64,000 nt of DNA from Thecamonas trahens ATCC 50062 (lineage: Eukaryota; Apusozoa; Apusomonadida; Apusomonadidae): assembly GCF_000142905.1 (NCBI RefSeq), contig NW_013657654.1:130847-194846 (forward strand). The letters run 5' to 3'. How positions within the stretch are numbered: the stretch's first letter is position 1; every line of letters begins with the position of its first letter. This document shows positions 41,410 to 51,239 of this stretch, one piece after another. A program made the position numbers and the translations under genes. The notes under the pieces were generated by a model that was not told where the DNA came from, searched no databases, and saw nothing but the letters and a program-made list of their open reading frames with translations.

Positions 41410-42630
41410 TCAAGCAGTCGATGAGCTCTTGAAACCAGACGAGGCAAGGTGCCGGGCTTCAAAGCCGTTTGACCGATCGACGCCGTCCCATCGGTAGCCT
41501 GGCGCAATGTCGAACCGGTTGGCCGGCGGCCGGCCGAGGGTGTACCGTGGCCGCGCATCGGCAAAGCTCGGCCCACTTTGGCCGCTCGCTCCCCCGGCTG
41601 CCTGTGAAGATGCTAGCAGTGCCATCGGATCGTCCCATCGTGACTTGGTCTGCATGAGTGCGGCAACCGAGGCGTCCTTGGACGACTGGGCCAGCGGCGT
41701 CGCTGCCACCAGCCGCGCTTCTGCAGCCTGTGCCTGTGCGCTAGCCATCTGCGCCAGCCCGGTGCCCCAGATAGGAACCTCTCCACGACGCTTGCGCGCG
41801 GCTGCAGCCTCAGCGGCCGCGGCCTCGCTGGCAGTCATCCTGCTTCCGTCCTTGTTGCGGTAGACGGTGGTGCCGGCCTCGGCAGTGCCCACATCGCTTG
41901 GCGCCCGGCGTTCTCTGCGCAGCGGCCGTACAACCCGCGATGGCTCCACCGCCCGCACCGAGACAACCTGCGCCAGCCACCCACTTCCATCATCGTCCGA
42001 CCACTCGGCGCCCAAGCTGCTTGACGAGACCGACCATGCGCCGGATCCCGACCACAACGGCTCGCCCTCAAGCGCCCCGCCCGGCCCCGCTCCATCATTG
42101 CCAGACGACGACGAAGAGTCGTGGCGCATCCGCCGCCCGCCGCCCGAGTACGATGATGAGCCCTCCCGCCCGCTACCACTCCCGGACATCGACCGGGTCT
42201 GCGACGTACGCTTCGACCTCCGCCTCCGCTTCCGCTTTCGCTTCCGCTTCGCCTTAACCCTTCCCGCCGACGCCTCGCCCTGCCTGCGCCCTCCATGCTT
42301 CGCTTCTCCGCGCCACACAAACTCGCCATCGTCCATGGGTGCCAATCCCGCCGCCATCCCGGCCCCGATCCCGCCACCCATCGCGCCCGCCGAACCCGGC
42401 GCCATCACCGGTGCCGACCTCCCGGACGCGTCGCCATACTGAGCAAGAATCTTGTCGACGTCGACCATGGGCTTGCAGCCTTCCTCGCCATGATCCTTCC
42501 GCTTGCCCTTGCCCTTGCCCTTGCCCTTGCCCTTGCCCTTGCCCCGCCGCCGCTTGGCCGTCCGCCCCTCACCGCCAACACTCCCGTCACCACCGCTGCT
42601 CCGCCGCCGCTTCCGGCTCTGCTCGTCCAT
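41410..42630 (-). CDS. BUD13: BUD13 homologue (RES splicing complex)
   Basis: 406 aa, intact frame; ATG 42630 (MDEQSRKRRRSSG); a longer open stretch begins with GTG. The N-terminal two thirds are disordered and basic (repeated GK pairs, RRRRSKR, Ser-rich). The C terminus carries the family signature: TTVYRNKDGSRMTASEAAAA, IWGTGLAQ, DDPMALL, RPRYTLGRPPANRFDIAPGY and RWDGVDRSNGFE. BUD13 with SNIP1/Pml1 and RBMX2/Snu17 forms the RES complex, which helps activate the spliceosome and retain unspliced pre-mRNA. The KGKGKGKG tract comes from a CTTGCC hexanucleotide repeat at about 42500-42545. Another splicing factor gene, SNW1, lies in the same window. Confidence 0.9.
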   Translation of the reverse strand: MDEQSRKRRRSSGGDGSVGGEGRTAKRRRGKGKGKGKGKGKGKRKDHGEEGCKPMVDVDKILAQYGDASGRSAPVMAPGSAGAMGGGIGAGMAAGLAPMDDGEFVWRGEAKHGGRRQGEASAGRVKAKRKRKRKRRRRSKRTSQTRSMSGSGSGREGSSSYSGGGRRMRHDSSSSSGNDGAGPGGALEGEPLWSGSGAWSVSSSSLGAEWSDDDGSGWLAQVVSVRAVEPSRVVRPLRRERRAPSDVGTAEAGTTVYRNKDGSRMTASEAAAAEAAAARKRRGEVPIWGTGLAQMASAQAQAAEARLVAATPLAQSSKDASVAALMQTKSRWDDPMALLASSQAAGGASGQSGPSFADARPRYTLGRPPANRFDIAPGYRWDGVDRSNGFEARHLASSGFKSSSTA

Positions 42631-42955
42631 GACTTCCACACCTGCTGCACTACCGCAACGACTTGCCGCTGTAGAAGGCTTTCCCGCACTCGCTCGCCGC
42701 CACCAAGACGAGTCTATGTGTCCCACCCTAGCCCTACTCCCCCACTGTGGGCCGGGGGGGGAGGAGGGGGCGAGGGGGGGCCGCGGGCGGCGCCAGCGCA
42801 GGGCGACTCAGCCGGGTTGACACCCAGCACATCGCCCCCCTCCCCCCCCTCTCCCTCGACGACATACACTATATGGATCTCTTCCACTTTCTTTTCTTCG
42901 CCATGATGGCATGCAACCGAGGTACGATCGCAAAGTCGCGCAAGCACCCTGCACT
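42631..42955. other. Intergenic region with G- and C-runs
   Basis: 325 bp between two minus-strand genes, upstream of BUD13. It has G-runs near 42754-42780 and a CCCCTCCCCCC tract near 42837-42850. No coding signal is seen. Confidence 0.5.
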
Positions 42956-45460
42956 CTATTTGCCATGGGCCGATGGGGATGCAGAGTCGTGATCGTAGTG
43001 TGCAAGGCAGCGGACGTACGAGTCGACAATGCCCGAGATGGCGACCGCATCTTCAGTGATCTGGTCGCCCTCAAGCGAGGTCTGGAGCATGGCAAGGACC
43101 CTACGGACACCGGCCCGGCTCCCGCCCTTGTGCAGGAGACACGAAGAGTGCTCTTTGCGCCAGGCCGCAAACTTGGCCTTGACGCTGGCCAGACTGCGCT
43201 TGGCCTCCATGAGCTCGGCGTCGATGGCGGTGTTGGCCCGCTTCAGCGTAGCGGCCTCGTCGCGAGCCGCGCGAAGCGCCGCGTTCGCCTTTTTGCGGAA
43301 CGCCTTGGCAGCAACAGCGTCCTTTTCCATCGCGTACGAGAGCGACGAGAGCTGCGACTCGGCAATCCGCAGCTCATTGGCTTTGGCCTCCAGCGCAGCC
43401 TCGGCGTTGCTCTTTGCCGCTGCGCCCTGCATCTTGGCCTGCTTGGCCTGTCGCCGCCCGGCCACAGCGCCGCGTCGGGCGTCGCCGGCAGACTGTACCA
43501 CCCGGGCGCTCAGCGCCTCTACCTCGTCTGCGCTGGCGTCCAGACCAAGGTCGTTGATGCCCCGCAGCTGCAGGGCCTCAGCAGTCGAGACCAGGCCCTG
43601 AAGCGCAGCGTACGCTATCCGCGCCATCTTGTTCTCGCGCTCGGAATCGTTGGCCTGCTCCCGAGCAACACGAACCTCGGACGCGAGCAGCTCAAACGTT
43701 GCCTGCATCGTGTCGAGCAGTTGGTCCTTCTCGTCGTTGATGGCCTGCAGTGCAATAACCTTGGCAGTCAGGTCAGGGCTTGCTCCTGGCGATGGTTCCA
43801 CGGCAGCACCGCTGAACACCTCGCGCGCCTGCACCGGTGTAAGTGGCGCGTCGGCTGCTCCCTGCAGGCGTGCCAGCTGCGCTTGAGTCCGCGACGTCGA
43901 TGGCGTCAGCGGCGTCTCCGCCACTGGCGCGGACGTAGCCGGCGTGCTCGCCGCCTGCAGCGTACGAGCCCGCATCAGCTCGGCCTCCAGCTCGGCCACG
44001 CGTTCGGCCGAGCGGCTGGCCTTGGCACGCACCATAGCAAGCTCAGCAGAAAGGGATGCCGTGTACACCTCCGACTCGTCAGTTCCACTCGCTTCGGCGC
44101 GCGCCTCTAGTAGGCTATGGGCATGCTCAAGCTCGCCTTCTAGTGCACTGACGCGAGCAGCCGTGGCCTCAAGCTCACGGACTCGAGCCCGCAGTGCGAT
44201 AGCTTCCACATCCGACGACGGCAGCGAGTCCACATCCGGTGGCGGTGCGGCGCGAACGGCGTTGAGCTCGCGCTGTGCCGCACGGAGATCGGCCTTGGTC
44301 AACCCAAGCTCAGACGCCGCCTCCAAATACTGCTGGTGCGAGGTGTCGAGCGCAGATTCGAGCTGAGCCACAAGGCTTTCGAGCTCGGCGACGCGCACGC
44401 TCTGGTCCGGGGAGACCGAGAGCGCGTGCGTCGGCGGAGCAGGCTCAGGCATTGCACGCAGCAGAGCGACGAGATCGGCCTCGCTTTGAGCAGCCTCGCC
44501 CTGCTGAGCAGCAAGGATGCGCTCAGCTGTGGCCTTGTGAATTGACGACCAGTGATCGTGCATCTCAGCGTAGCGCTGGTTGGCAGCCTCAATTTGCGCC
44601 TCCCACTGCGCTTGGCGCTTCTTGTACAAGGCGGCGGCGGCGTCGAGCTTGGCCTTGAGCTGGCGAATCTGCTCCTCGAATGCGTGCGAGACCGCCATGG
44701 CCGACTCGAGCTGAGTCTTGTGCTTGTCACCGCGGAGCTCGGCATCGCTGGCACGGCGTTCGGCCTTGCGGGCGTCCGCGGTCGCACGTGCAGCCTCGCG
44801 CTGGGCCTCCTTGACCGCTTCGCGCGCACGGCGAACCTCGTCCTCCATCGCCGTCACCCGCTTGTCAACTTTGAGCGCTGACCGCGCGCGCTTGACCCGC
44901 GCTTGAGCCTCCATCCGCACCCTGGCGTCCTTGTCGCGATAGTGGGCTTTGGCGGCGGCGAGCTCAGCCTTGGCCGCCTTGGCCTCTTCCTGCGCGGCGG
45001 CAGCAGCGTCCTCGGCGGCACTAACCCGATCGCCGAGCGCCTTGACCTGCAGCGCCCGCTCGCGCAGCTTTGTTCTTAGCCGCTGATAGGTGGCCGAGTC
45101 CGACTTGAGCTCGCCATTCTCGAGGGTGAGGGCCGTGATGCGGCGGGCGGCCTTGGCGAGGTGATCGGCCAGGCACTCGAGCAGGAGATCAGCCTCTCCC
45201 TGCTCGGGACTCTTGCCTTCCTCCTGCTCAGCCCCAGCCGTCTCCCTCGCCGCATCCAGCGCCGCACTCACCGCCTGCACCTCTGCACCCATCTGCGTCA
45301 TCTCCAGCACGGCCTTGACCTCGTCCGGATGCAGCTCGCACAGCCGCCGTCGCCGCCACCCATCGTCCTCTTGCCTGCTGCTCGTCACCCGTGCTCCGGC
45401 TCCGGTCCCGGCTCTGGCTCCGGCTCTGGCTTTGTCTCTAGCCCTAGCTCTCGCCGACAT
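42956..45460 (-). CDS. Long coiled-coil protein, 834 aa
   Basis: Intact single frame; ATG 45460 (MSARARARDKARAGARAG). After a basic Ala/Arg/Gly leader, almost the whole length to residue 770 is predicted helical coiled coil from Ala/Glu/Lys/Arg heptads (KALGDRVSAAEDAAAAAQEE; ELESLVAQLESALD). It is broken by a Ser/Thr/Pro hinge at about residue 510 (TPATSAPVAETPLTPSTS). The last 60 residues are less repetitive (SSCLLHKGGSRAGVRRVLAM) and may be a compact end domain. It resembles cytoskeletal or centrosomal coiled-coil proteins in general, but no family is recognisable. Confidence 0.75.
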   Translation of the reverse strand: MSARARARDKARAGARAGTGAGARVTSSRQEDDGWRRRRLCELHPDEVKAVLEMTQMGAEVQAVSAALDAARETAGAEQEEGKSPEQGEADLLLECLADHLAKAARRITALTLENGELKSDSATYQRLRTKLRERALQVKALGDRVSAAEDAAAAAQEEAKAAKAELAAAKAHYRDKDARVRMEAQARVKRARSALKVDKRVTAMEDEVRRAREAVKEAQREAARATADARKAERRASDAELRGDKHKTQLESAMAVSHAFEEQIRQLKAKLDAAAALYKKRQAQWEAQIEAANQRYAEMHDHWSSIHKATAERILAAQQGEAAQSEADLVALLRAMPEPAPPTHALSVSPDQSVRVAELESLVAQLESALDTSHQQYLEAASELGLTKADLRAAQRELNAVRAAPPPDVDSLPSSDVEAIALRARVRELEATAARVSALEGELEHAHSLLEARAEASGTDESEVYTASLSAELAMVRAKASRSAERVAELEAELMRARTLQAASTPATSAPVAETPLTPSTSRTQAQLARLQGAADAPLTPVQAREVFSGAAVEPSPGASPDLTAKVIALQAINDEKDQLLDTMQATFELLASEVRVAREQANDSERENKMARIAYAALQGLVSTAEALQLRGINDLGLDASADEVEALSARVVQSAGDARRGAVAGRRQAKQAKMQGAAAKSNAEAALEAKANELRIAESQLSSLSYAMEKDAVAAKAFRKKANAALRAARDEAATLKRANTAIDAELMEAKRSLASVKAKFAAWRKEHSSCLLHKGGSRAGVRRVLAMLQTSLEGDQITEDAVAISGIVDSYVRCLAHYDHDSASPSAHGK

Positions 45461-45964
45461 GACTTCCCCTCAGGGTAAGGAAAGTGGGAAGGGGGGGGGG
45501 GGGGGGAGTGTGGCGTGGAGTGTGGCCTGTCCGCCTCCGCGTGCCGGCGTGTCGTTCCCCAGAGTTGGCGGAAATGGCGCCAATGCGCCAAAGTGTGGTG
45601 GCAGGTGGTTTGGCCACGGAGCGGAACGAACGAACGAACGAATACACCAAGGACAGATAATCGTTGGGAAGTGGTAGCGGGTGACTGCCCCCCGGGGATT
45701 GCCCCCCGGGGCTTTCCCCCCCCCCCCCCCCCCCCCGGGCCCCCCGCCCCCCGCCCCCTGCCATCTTCTCCATCACCGCATGTATAACACTCATCGGTTG
45801 CCAATTACATCATCCTCCCCCTCGACTCCACAATCCCCCACACACACCCTTTGCATCGCCTCCATCACCTCCCTTCACACGGCCTCTTCCACCTGCCGCT
45901 GGCTGCCAGCTCTGTGATCACACACTCTCCCTCCCACCCCACCTGACTCGACTGGGGCAGGCGG
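45461..45964. other. Divergent intergenic region with opposed G- and C-runs
   Basis: 504 bp. A G-run lies at about 45492-45507, next to the minus-strand gene start, and a C-run at about 45717-45737, facing the plus-strand gene. A short GAAC repeat is at about 45625-45640 and a CCCCGGGG-type imperfect palindrome at about 45690-45715. No gene is seen. Confidence 0.5.
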
Positions 45965-48900
45965 ATGGCGGCAGAGCCCGAACTGGTGTTTGTGGTGGCT
46001 CCGCCAGGTGACGACGGACGTGTATACCATGCAGCAGTCGGGCGTGAGCGGGTCCGTCGGCTGTCTCCGGCCGAGGTCTTTGCTAGCGAGTCTGGGCCTG
46101 CCCGCAGCAGTGGTGGTGGTGATGGCGGTGCGGACGGAAGGCACTTGTCGCTGCGGATGGTGGTCAATCGGGTGAAGGAGATGCTGATGAATGGCGAGGA
46201 GGTGCTGATCGACGACGATGGGGATAGGGTCAAGCGCCGGGCTGCCTTTGTGGCTCTCCGGACCAAGATCCCTCGCCTGCGCATCCGCTTTGTCGCTCTC
46301 GATCCGGCTGGCGGTCGCGCCCAGCTCCTCTGGGCCGCCGCCGCCCGCTCAGGCCCACTGCTGCTTCTGGAGCGCATTGCCGCTGTTACAGACGGATGGT
46401 ATGGCCCGATGACCACCGCTGGCCGTGATGTGCTCTCTGAGCCGCCGCAGGCGTGGACCTCGATCCGCGGCTATCCAAGCCAGCCGGACGAGCGGTACGA
46501 TGTGCTCGACGTCATCCGTCTCCCGCTCATCCTCCCCGGCGAGAAGACTGATCCATGGCCGGCACTGGTCTTTGACGCAGAAGTTGTTTTTGATGTCACG
46601 CCTTCGTCGCATCATCTCTCTGTGGCGCCAGTTGTCATTCGGCCGCGCACCCTTGCCGCGCTGCGGGTCTGGATCGAGTCGCTCCCGTGCTCGCGCATTG
46701 TGCTGGTCGTCAACGAGCTGCTGCTGTTCAACGGCGGGCTCTCATCGGAGCTTGCACCATCGGTTGTTCACAACCAACTGCCGATCGGCACGCTTCGTGC
46801 TGCGCTGCGGACCGCATGCTGCGAGCTGGCGGGCCTGCTGCAGACCCCGCTGTATGCCGTGGTCTACACTCTGCCCGAGGCGACGACAGCGGCGCCACGG
46901 CATGCGCCACCACTCACCCACGCGCTTGCCCTTCTTCATGGGAGGCACCACCTTGACCTCGATCTAGTCATGTGCGTCTCGGCGTCGTCAGATCGGATGG
47001 AGCCGGTCCTCGCCATGGGCATCCACGCCTTGCTCGGTTCGTCGTTTGTAGACACGCTCGGCATGCGTCGAGGAACCTCTTTCCATGGGCCGTCCATCTC
47101 TAAGCTACGCAGCTTGCTGCAGTTTCGGATCGGAACAAGGCCAGCGTGGCTCGCCAACGTGGTGTGGATGCCGTGCCCCGAGTCGACATTCCCGGTGTCC
47201 TGCGCTCCTTCGTCATACGGCGTCAGAGATGACTCTGCTGTCAACAGAGCATTCTCGCTGGAGCTCGACTCCGAGTCGGATGGCGAAGAGAGAGCAAGTT
47301 GGACCAAAAGCGCCAGTCTGGATGCCTTTCCTCTCGCTCCTACCGGCGGTGCTGGCCGCAAGGGCGCGGTCATGTCCGAGGGTGGCGTGGAGCCTGGGCC
47401 AGAGGCAGGCGTTCTTCACCTCGGCATCTTTCCGGCCAAATGGCCAGCCGAGGGGCAGGCTAGCGCACGCGAGGCCGGCATGCTTGACGTCGATGCGAGT
47501 GCGGCGGCCGAGGCTGTCGGGATGGCGCCGTGCGAGCGGTGGGAGTTCAAGCGAGTGTGCAAGATAGTGCCTGATCCGGACTGGACGCTCTCGACTGTCC
47601 ATCCGGATGGCTACCTCTGGGACCACTTGCAGGTGCAGCAAGTTGCAGTCGAGATAGCTGGCGGCAAGCGGCACTCGGTAGAGAGCGGCATGCACCTGGC
47701 CCGCAAGTTTCGGGCGCGGTTTACCAACGTCTGTTGTAAGGGGCCGCTCATTCTCGGCACAATGGCCGGCACCATGCCCGACCCGTACTCGGTGTGGATC
47801 AAGTTTGCCTTTGCTCACCATCCGCCGCACGCTCCGACTGGCATCAAAGCCTTTGGCTGCTCGTGCCCCGCGGCGGCAAAGTCCCGGCATGCATGCAAGC
47901 ACGTCGTGGCGCTGCTCATGCTCCCAGTCTGGGCGTCGAAGCACACGCCCGGGTCCACAGAGCCGCCCATCATCTCACCGGAAAAGTCACCGAGCTCGCG
48001 CAAGCTGCGGGACGCCATCCTCTCGGGCGCCGCCGGAGTTCCGTCGAAGACCGAGGCGGCTGCCTCAAACTCGCTGTCGATGGGCTCATCGTCGCAGCCG
48101 TTGACGCCGTCGCTGGTGCGGCCGTCACAAGAGAGCGCCTCCCTTGCGAGAAACCACGCTCCACCTGTTGCGGCTCACGCGCCGGCGAAAGCTGTCGCGG
48201 TTGACGACGCGCACGATGCTGTCAGAAACACGACGCGCCGGTTGTCCCACTCCACCGGCCACCGGACACGCACGAACTGCTGGCCAAGGTTCCGGCTGAA
48301 GTCGAGCCGCAGCCCGGCGATCGCATGTACTTTGACGCCGGCGGCAACTTTACTTTTCGGCGCACGACCTGCTTGACATGGCGCTCGAGACGGTCAAGCT
48401 GGCGCAAGACGCCGTGATGAATGATAAGCCAGAGATCGTGGCAGAGGTCGGGGCAGGGGTCGGGGCAGAGGCCGAGACGGGGTCAGAGCCTGCGACAATA
48501 CTCGCGCGGCCACCGTTATCACCGTCACCGCCACCAACGCTGTCACCGTCGCCACCACCAACGCTGTCTTCCTTGCCGCCAATTACATCTGCAGTTGCGA
48601 GCGGAGGCATGGCAACGTCGCCGGCGCTCATGTCGGAGACTCGGGACAGGAACTCGCTGTCACTGAAGGCGCGAATTTCGGAACTCTCGGCCGCGCTGAC
48701 CGAGAGTGAGTCGACGCCGGCGCCGACACCGTTCCATCCAAGCTCTCCGCTACGATTGACCGAGTCTGTGGCATCGTTTCCTGCGTCGGAGAGCAGCCCA
48801 CCGCAGGCGCTCAAATCACCGGCCCGGCGGCCGCTCTCGCTTCTTGCAGATGCGTTTTCGGAGCCGAGCGCCGAGGCTGGGGTATCGCTGGCAGCTTTCG

Positions 48901-49082
48901 ATGACGATGACGATGGCGCGGCTCGCAAGCGCAAGCGTGAAGCCAGCCCGCTGGCACCACCAAGACCACCGCCCAAAACGCGGCCGACAACCGTAGTTGC
49001 GCCGTCGGACTCGGACTCGGACTCGGATTCGAGCTCTGGCGCGCTGCTCGGCCTGCTGTCAAAGCATGGGCTCATCGAGTAG
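45965..49082 (+). CDS. SWIM zinc-finger protein with disordered tail (two one-base frame breaks)
   Basis: About 1,039 aa; ATG 45965 (MAAEPELVFVVAPP). The first 620 residues are globular. An internal block DDDGDRVKRRAAFVALRTKI followed by VALDPAGGRAQLLWA and RIAAVTDGWYG is suggestive of a nucleotide-dependent fold, but I could not assign it. A SWIM-type zinc finger is at about 632-655 (CSCPAAAKSRHACKHVVALL: CxC...CxH). After residue 750 the frame breaks twice: adding one A to AAA at 48226-48228 and one T to TTTT at 48354-48357 gives continuous PGDRMYFDAGGNFTFSAHDL and then LLDMALETVKLAQDAVMN, and 1,040 codons. The tail is Ser/Pro/Asp-rich with PPTLSPSP repeats and ends GLLSKHGLIE. Molecular role unknown; SWIM fingers usually bind DNA, RNA or protein. 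Confidence 0.65.
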
Positions 49083-49089
49083 GCGACAA

Positions 49090-50718
49090 CTACGGGGAAG
49101 GTGCGGAGCCAGGGCAGTTGGGCGCGGAAGCGGTGGCCTCGTTGGCGAGGAGCAGCTGCAGGTCTGCAATTTGCCGCATGCCAGCCTTGAGAACAACGAC
49201 GTCGTCCTGGAGTGCCATGACCGAGGCAGCAAGCTGCTGCATGTGCGCCGACTTGGACCGCGCCTGTGGCTTGGCTTGCGGCGATCGCTTGAGCGAGAGC
49301 TCCGAGGTGTGGACGGCCTGGTGGGTCAACGTCTCGAGCTGGTCGATGACCGGCGCAAGGTCGAGCTTAAAAGCCTCCAGCTGCTCGGCTGCGATGCGGG
49401 TAGCGAGCCGTGCGGCTTCATCCGCGGTGGTAAACTTGCCTGCACGCTCGGCCTTGCCCGGCGAATGCGCCGGCTTGGAGGCGACGGCTTCGAGGGCTGT
49501 CGACGAGGCATGGAGCGCGGTGGAGGTCTTGGCGTCCACGTCGGCAAGCTTGTCGAGCATGACGCTGCGAGTCGTCTCCTCAGCCGACTCGAGGGCGTGG
49601 ATCTTGTCCTTGAGACGCAGCAGTGCAGCCGCAAGGCTTTCGATCCGATCGTCTTCCACCTGAGAGGGGAGGCCCGAGACAATGAGTGGCTTGACAAGGG
49701 CCTCCATCGCTTTGAGTTCGTCGGCTACCACCGCCAGCGACTTCTCAATATGGTCGTGAAGGCCGTCGACCTCGGCCCGGAGCACCGATGGCAGCTCGGC
49801 CGAGGCCTCGAGCGCTGCCATCCGCTGCTCCAACGCATGCAGCGTAGCCGCGCAAGCACACGCAGCGCTGGCGGTAGCCTCAGCGGCGGGCAACTCGGTC
49901 GGGGCTGGGGCTGGGACCGGGATCGGGGCCGGCTCGGGCACGGGCACGGGCACGGGCTCGGGCTCGGGCACGGGCTCGGACTGCGGCTGCGGCTGGGGAT
50001 TAACAGCAGGCGAGAGATCGTCGAGGACAAGTGCGCGGGCCGAGGCTGGTGACGCTGACGGTGAGGCGTGCTGGGCAGCGAGCGCTTCGCGGCGAGCACG
50101 GCGAAAGTCGGCAAGCGGCGAGCCGAGGGCGAGGCGGACAACCGGCTCAGCCGAGCGGGCGGGTGAGGCCGGCGGCGGGTGCTCGTGGCGCGGCTTGGCC
50201 GCTAGCGCAGCGAGCTGATCCAGAGCCGATGACGGCGGCTTGCGCGGGAGCGAGCGCAAGTGCGGCGAGTCAGCATCGTCATCAGCGCCAGCGCCGGCTG
50301 GAGTGCCCGGCGGTGGAGATGGCTGCGGCGGGGGGAGTTTGCGCGGCTCGTCCTCTGCGCGCGGCGAGAGGCCCAGAGAGTGGCGGCCAGGCAAGAGAAC
50401 TGGCTCCAGGCCGGCCTGCGGCAGCCGATCATGTAGGCGCCTCCCGATGGAGCCGGCAGGGCGCCAAGAGGTAGCGGCATCGGACGCGGAGGCAGCCGAC
50501 GAGCGAGGGGCACGGGTTGAGGGCTGCTGTGTGAGAGGCGAGGGGCGTGGCGAAGGCGATGCAGCGTGGGCAAAGCGGGCGCGCCACGAGGCAAACGAGG
50601 CGTGTATGGCAGCCGAGGGCGAGAGAGAGGCTGGCGGGAGGCCTGTGGCCGGGTCTGACGGCGGCAGTGGGAGGACGTCCGAGGGTGCAAAGGCCGCATT
50701 GCGTCTGCGGCGGGACAT
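49090..50718 (-). CDS. Pro-rich/coiled-coil protein, 542 aa
   Basis: Intact frame; ATG 50718 (MSRRRRNAAFAPSDV). The first 230 residues are disordered and Pro/Ser-rich with basic clusters. A repeated PVPEPEPVPVPVPEP tract from a (GGGCACG) simple sequence lies near residues 250-275. The C-terminal half is a coiled coil (LHALEQRMAALEASAELPSV; KLADVDAKTSTALHASS; MQQLAASVMALQDDVVVLKA). No family is recognised. It is convergent with the SWIM gene, with 7 nt between stop codons. Confidence 0.65.
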   Translation of the reverse strand: MSRRRRNAAFAPSDVLPLPPSDPATGLPPASLSPSAAIHASFASWRARFAHAASPSPRPSPLTQQPSTRAPRSSAASASDAATSWRPAGSIGRRLHDRLPQAGLEPVLLPGRHSLGLSPRAEDEPRKLPPPQPSPPPGTPAGAGADDDADSPHLRSLPRKPPSSALDQLAALAAKPRHEHPPPASPARSAEPVVRLALGSPLADFRRARREALAAQHASPSASPASARALVLDDLSPAVNPQPQPQSEPVPEPEPVPVPVPEPAPIPVPAPAPTELPAAEATASAACACAATLHALEQRMAALEASAELPSVLRAEVDGLHDHIEKSLAVVADELKAMEALVKPLIVSGLPSQVEDDRIESLAAALLRLKDKIHALESAEETTRSVMLDKLADVDAKTSTALHASSTALEAVASKPAHSPGKAERAGKFTTADEAARLATRIAAEQLEAFKLDLAPVIDQLETLTHQAVHTSELSLKRSPQAKPQARSKSAHMQQLAASVMALQDDVVVLKAGMRQIADLQLLLANEATASAPNCPGSAPSP

Positions 50719-51239
50719 ACTGGCGTGTGTGGCGTGTGTGGTGTGTGTGGTGTGTGTGGTGTGTGTGGTGTGTGGCTACCGGGGGTGGGGTGGGGGTGGG
50801 TGGGGGTGGGTGGGGTGGGTGGGAAGGGGAGCTGGGTGGCACCCACTGGCTGACCCCCCCCCCCCCNNNNNNNNNNNNNNNNNNNNNNNNNNNNNNNNNN
50901 NNNNNNNNNNNNNNNNNNNNNNNNNNNNNNNNNNNNNNNNNNNNNNNNNNNNNNNNNNNNNNNNNNNNNNNNNNNNNNNNNNNNNNNNNNNNNNNNNNNN
51001 NNNNNNNNNNNNNNNNNNNNNNNNNNNNNNNNNNNNNNNNNNNNNNNNNNNNNNNNNNNNNNNNNNNNNNNNNNNNNNNNNNNNNNNNNNNNNNNNNNNN
51101 NNNNNNNNNNNNNNNNNNNNNNNNNNNNNNNNNNNNNNNNNNNNNNNNNNNNNNNNNNNNNNNNNNNNNNNNNNNNNNNNNNNNNNNNNNNNNNNNNNNN
51201 NNNNNNNNNNNNNNNNNNNNNNNNNNNNNNNNNNNNNNN
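50719..51239. other. Divergent intergenic region ending in an assembly gap (373 N)
   Basis: From 50725 to 50775 the plus strand is a GTGTGTGG-type repeat, followed by GGGTGGGG-rich sequence and a C-run at 50854-50866. N's fill 50867-51239. The gap removes the start of the eIF2B-epsilon gene and possibly an intron. The C-run directly at the edge probably caused the break. Confidence 0.9.
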
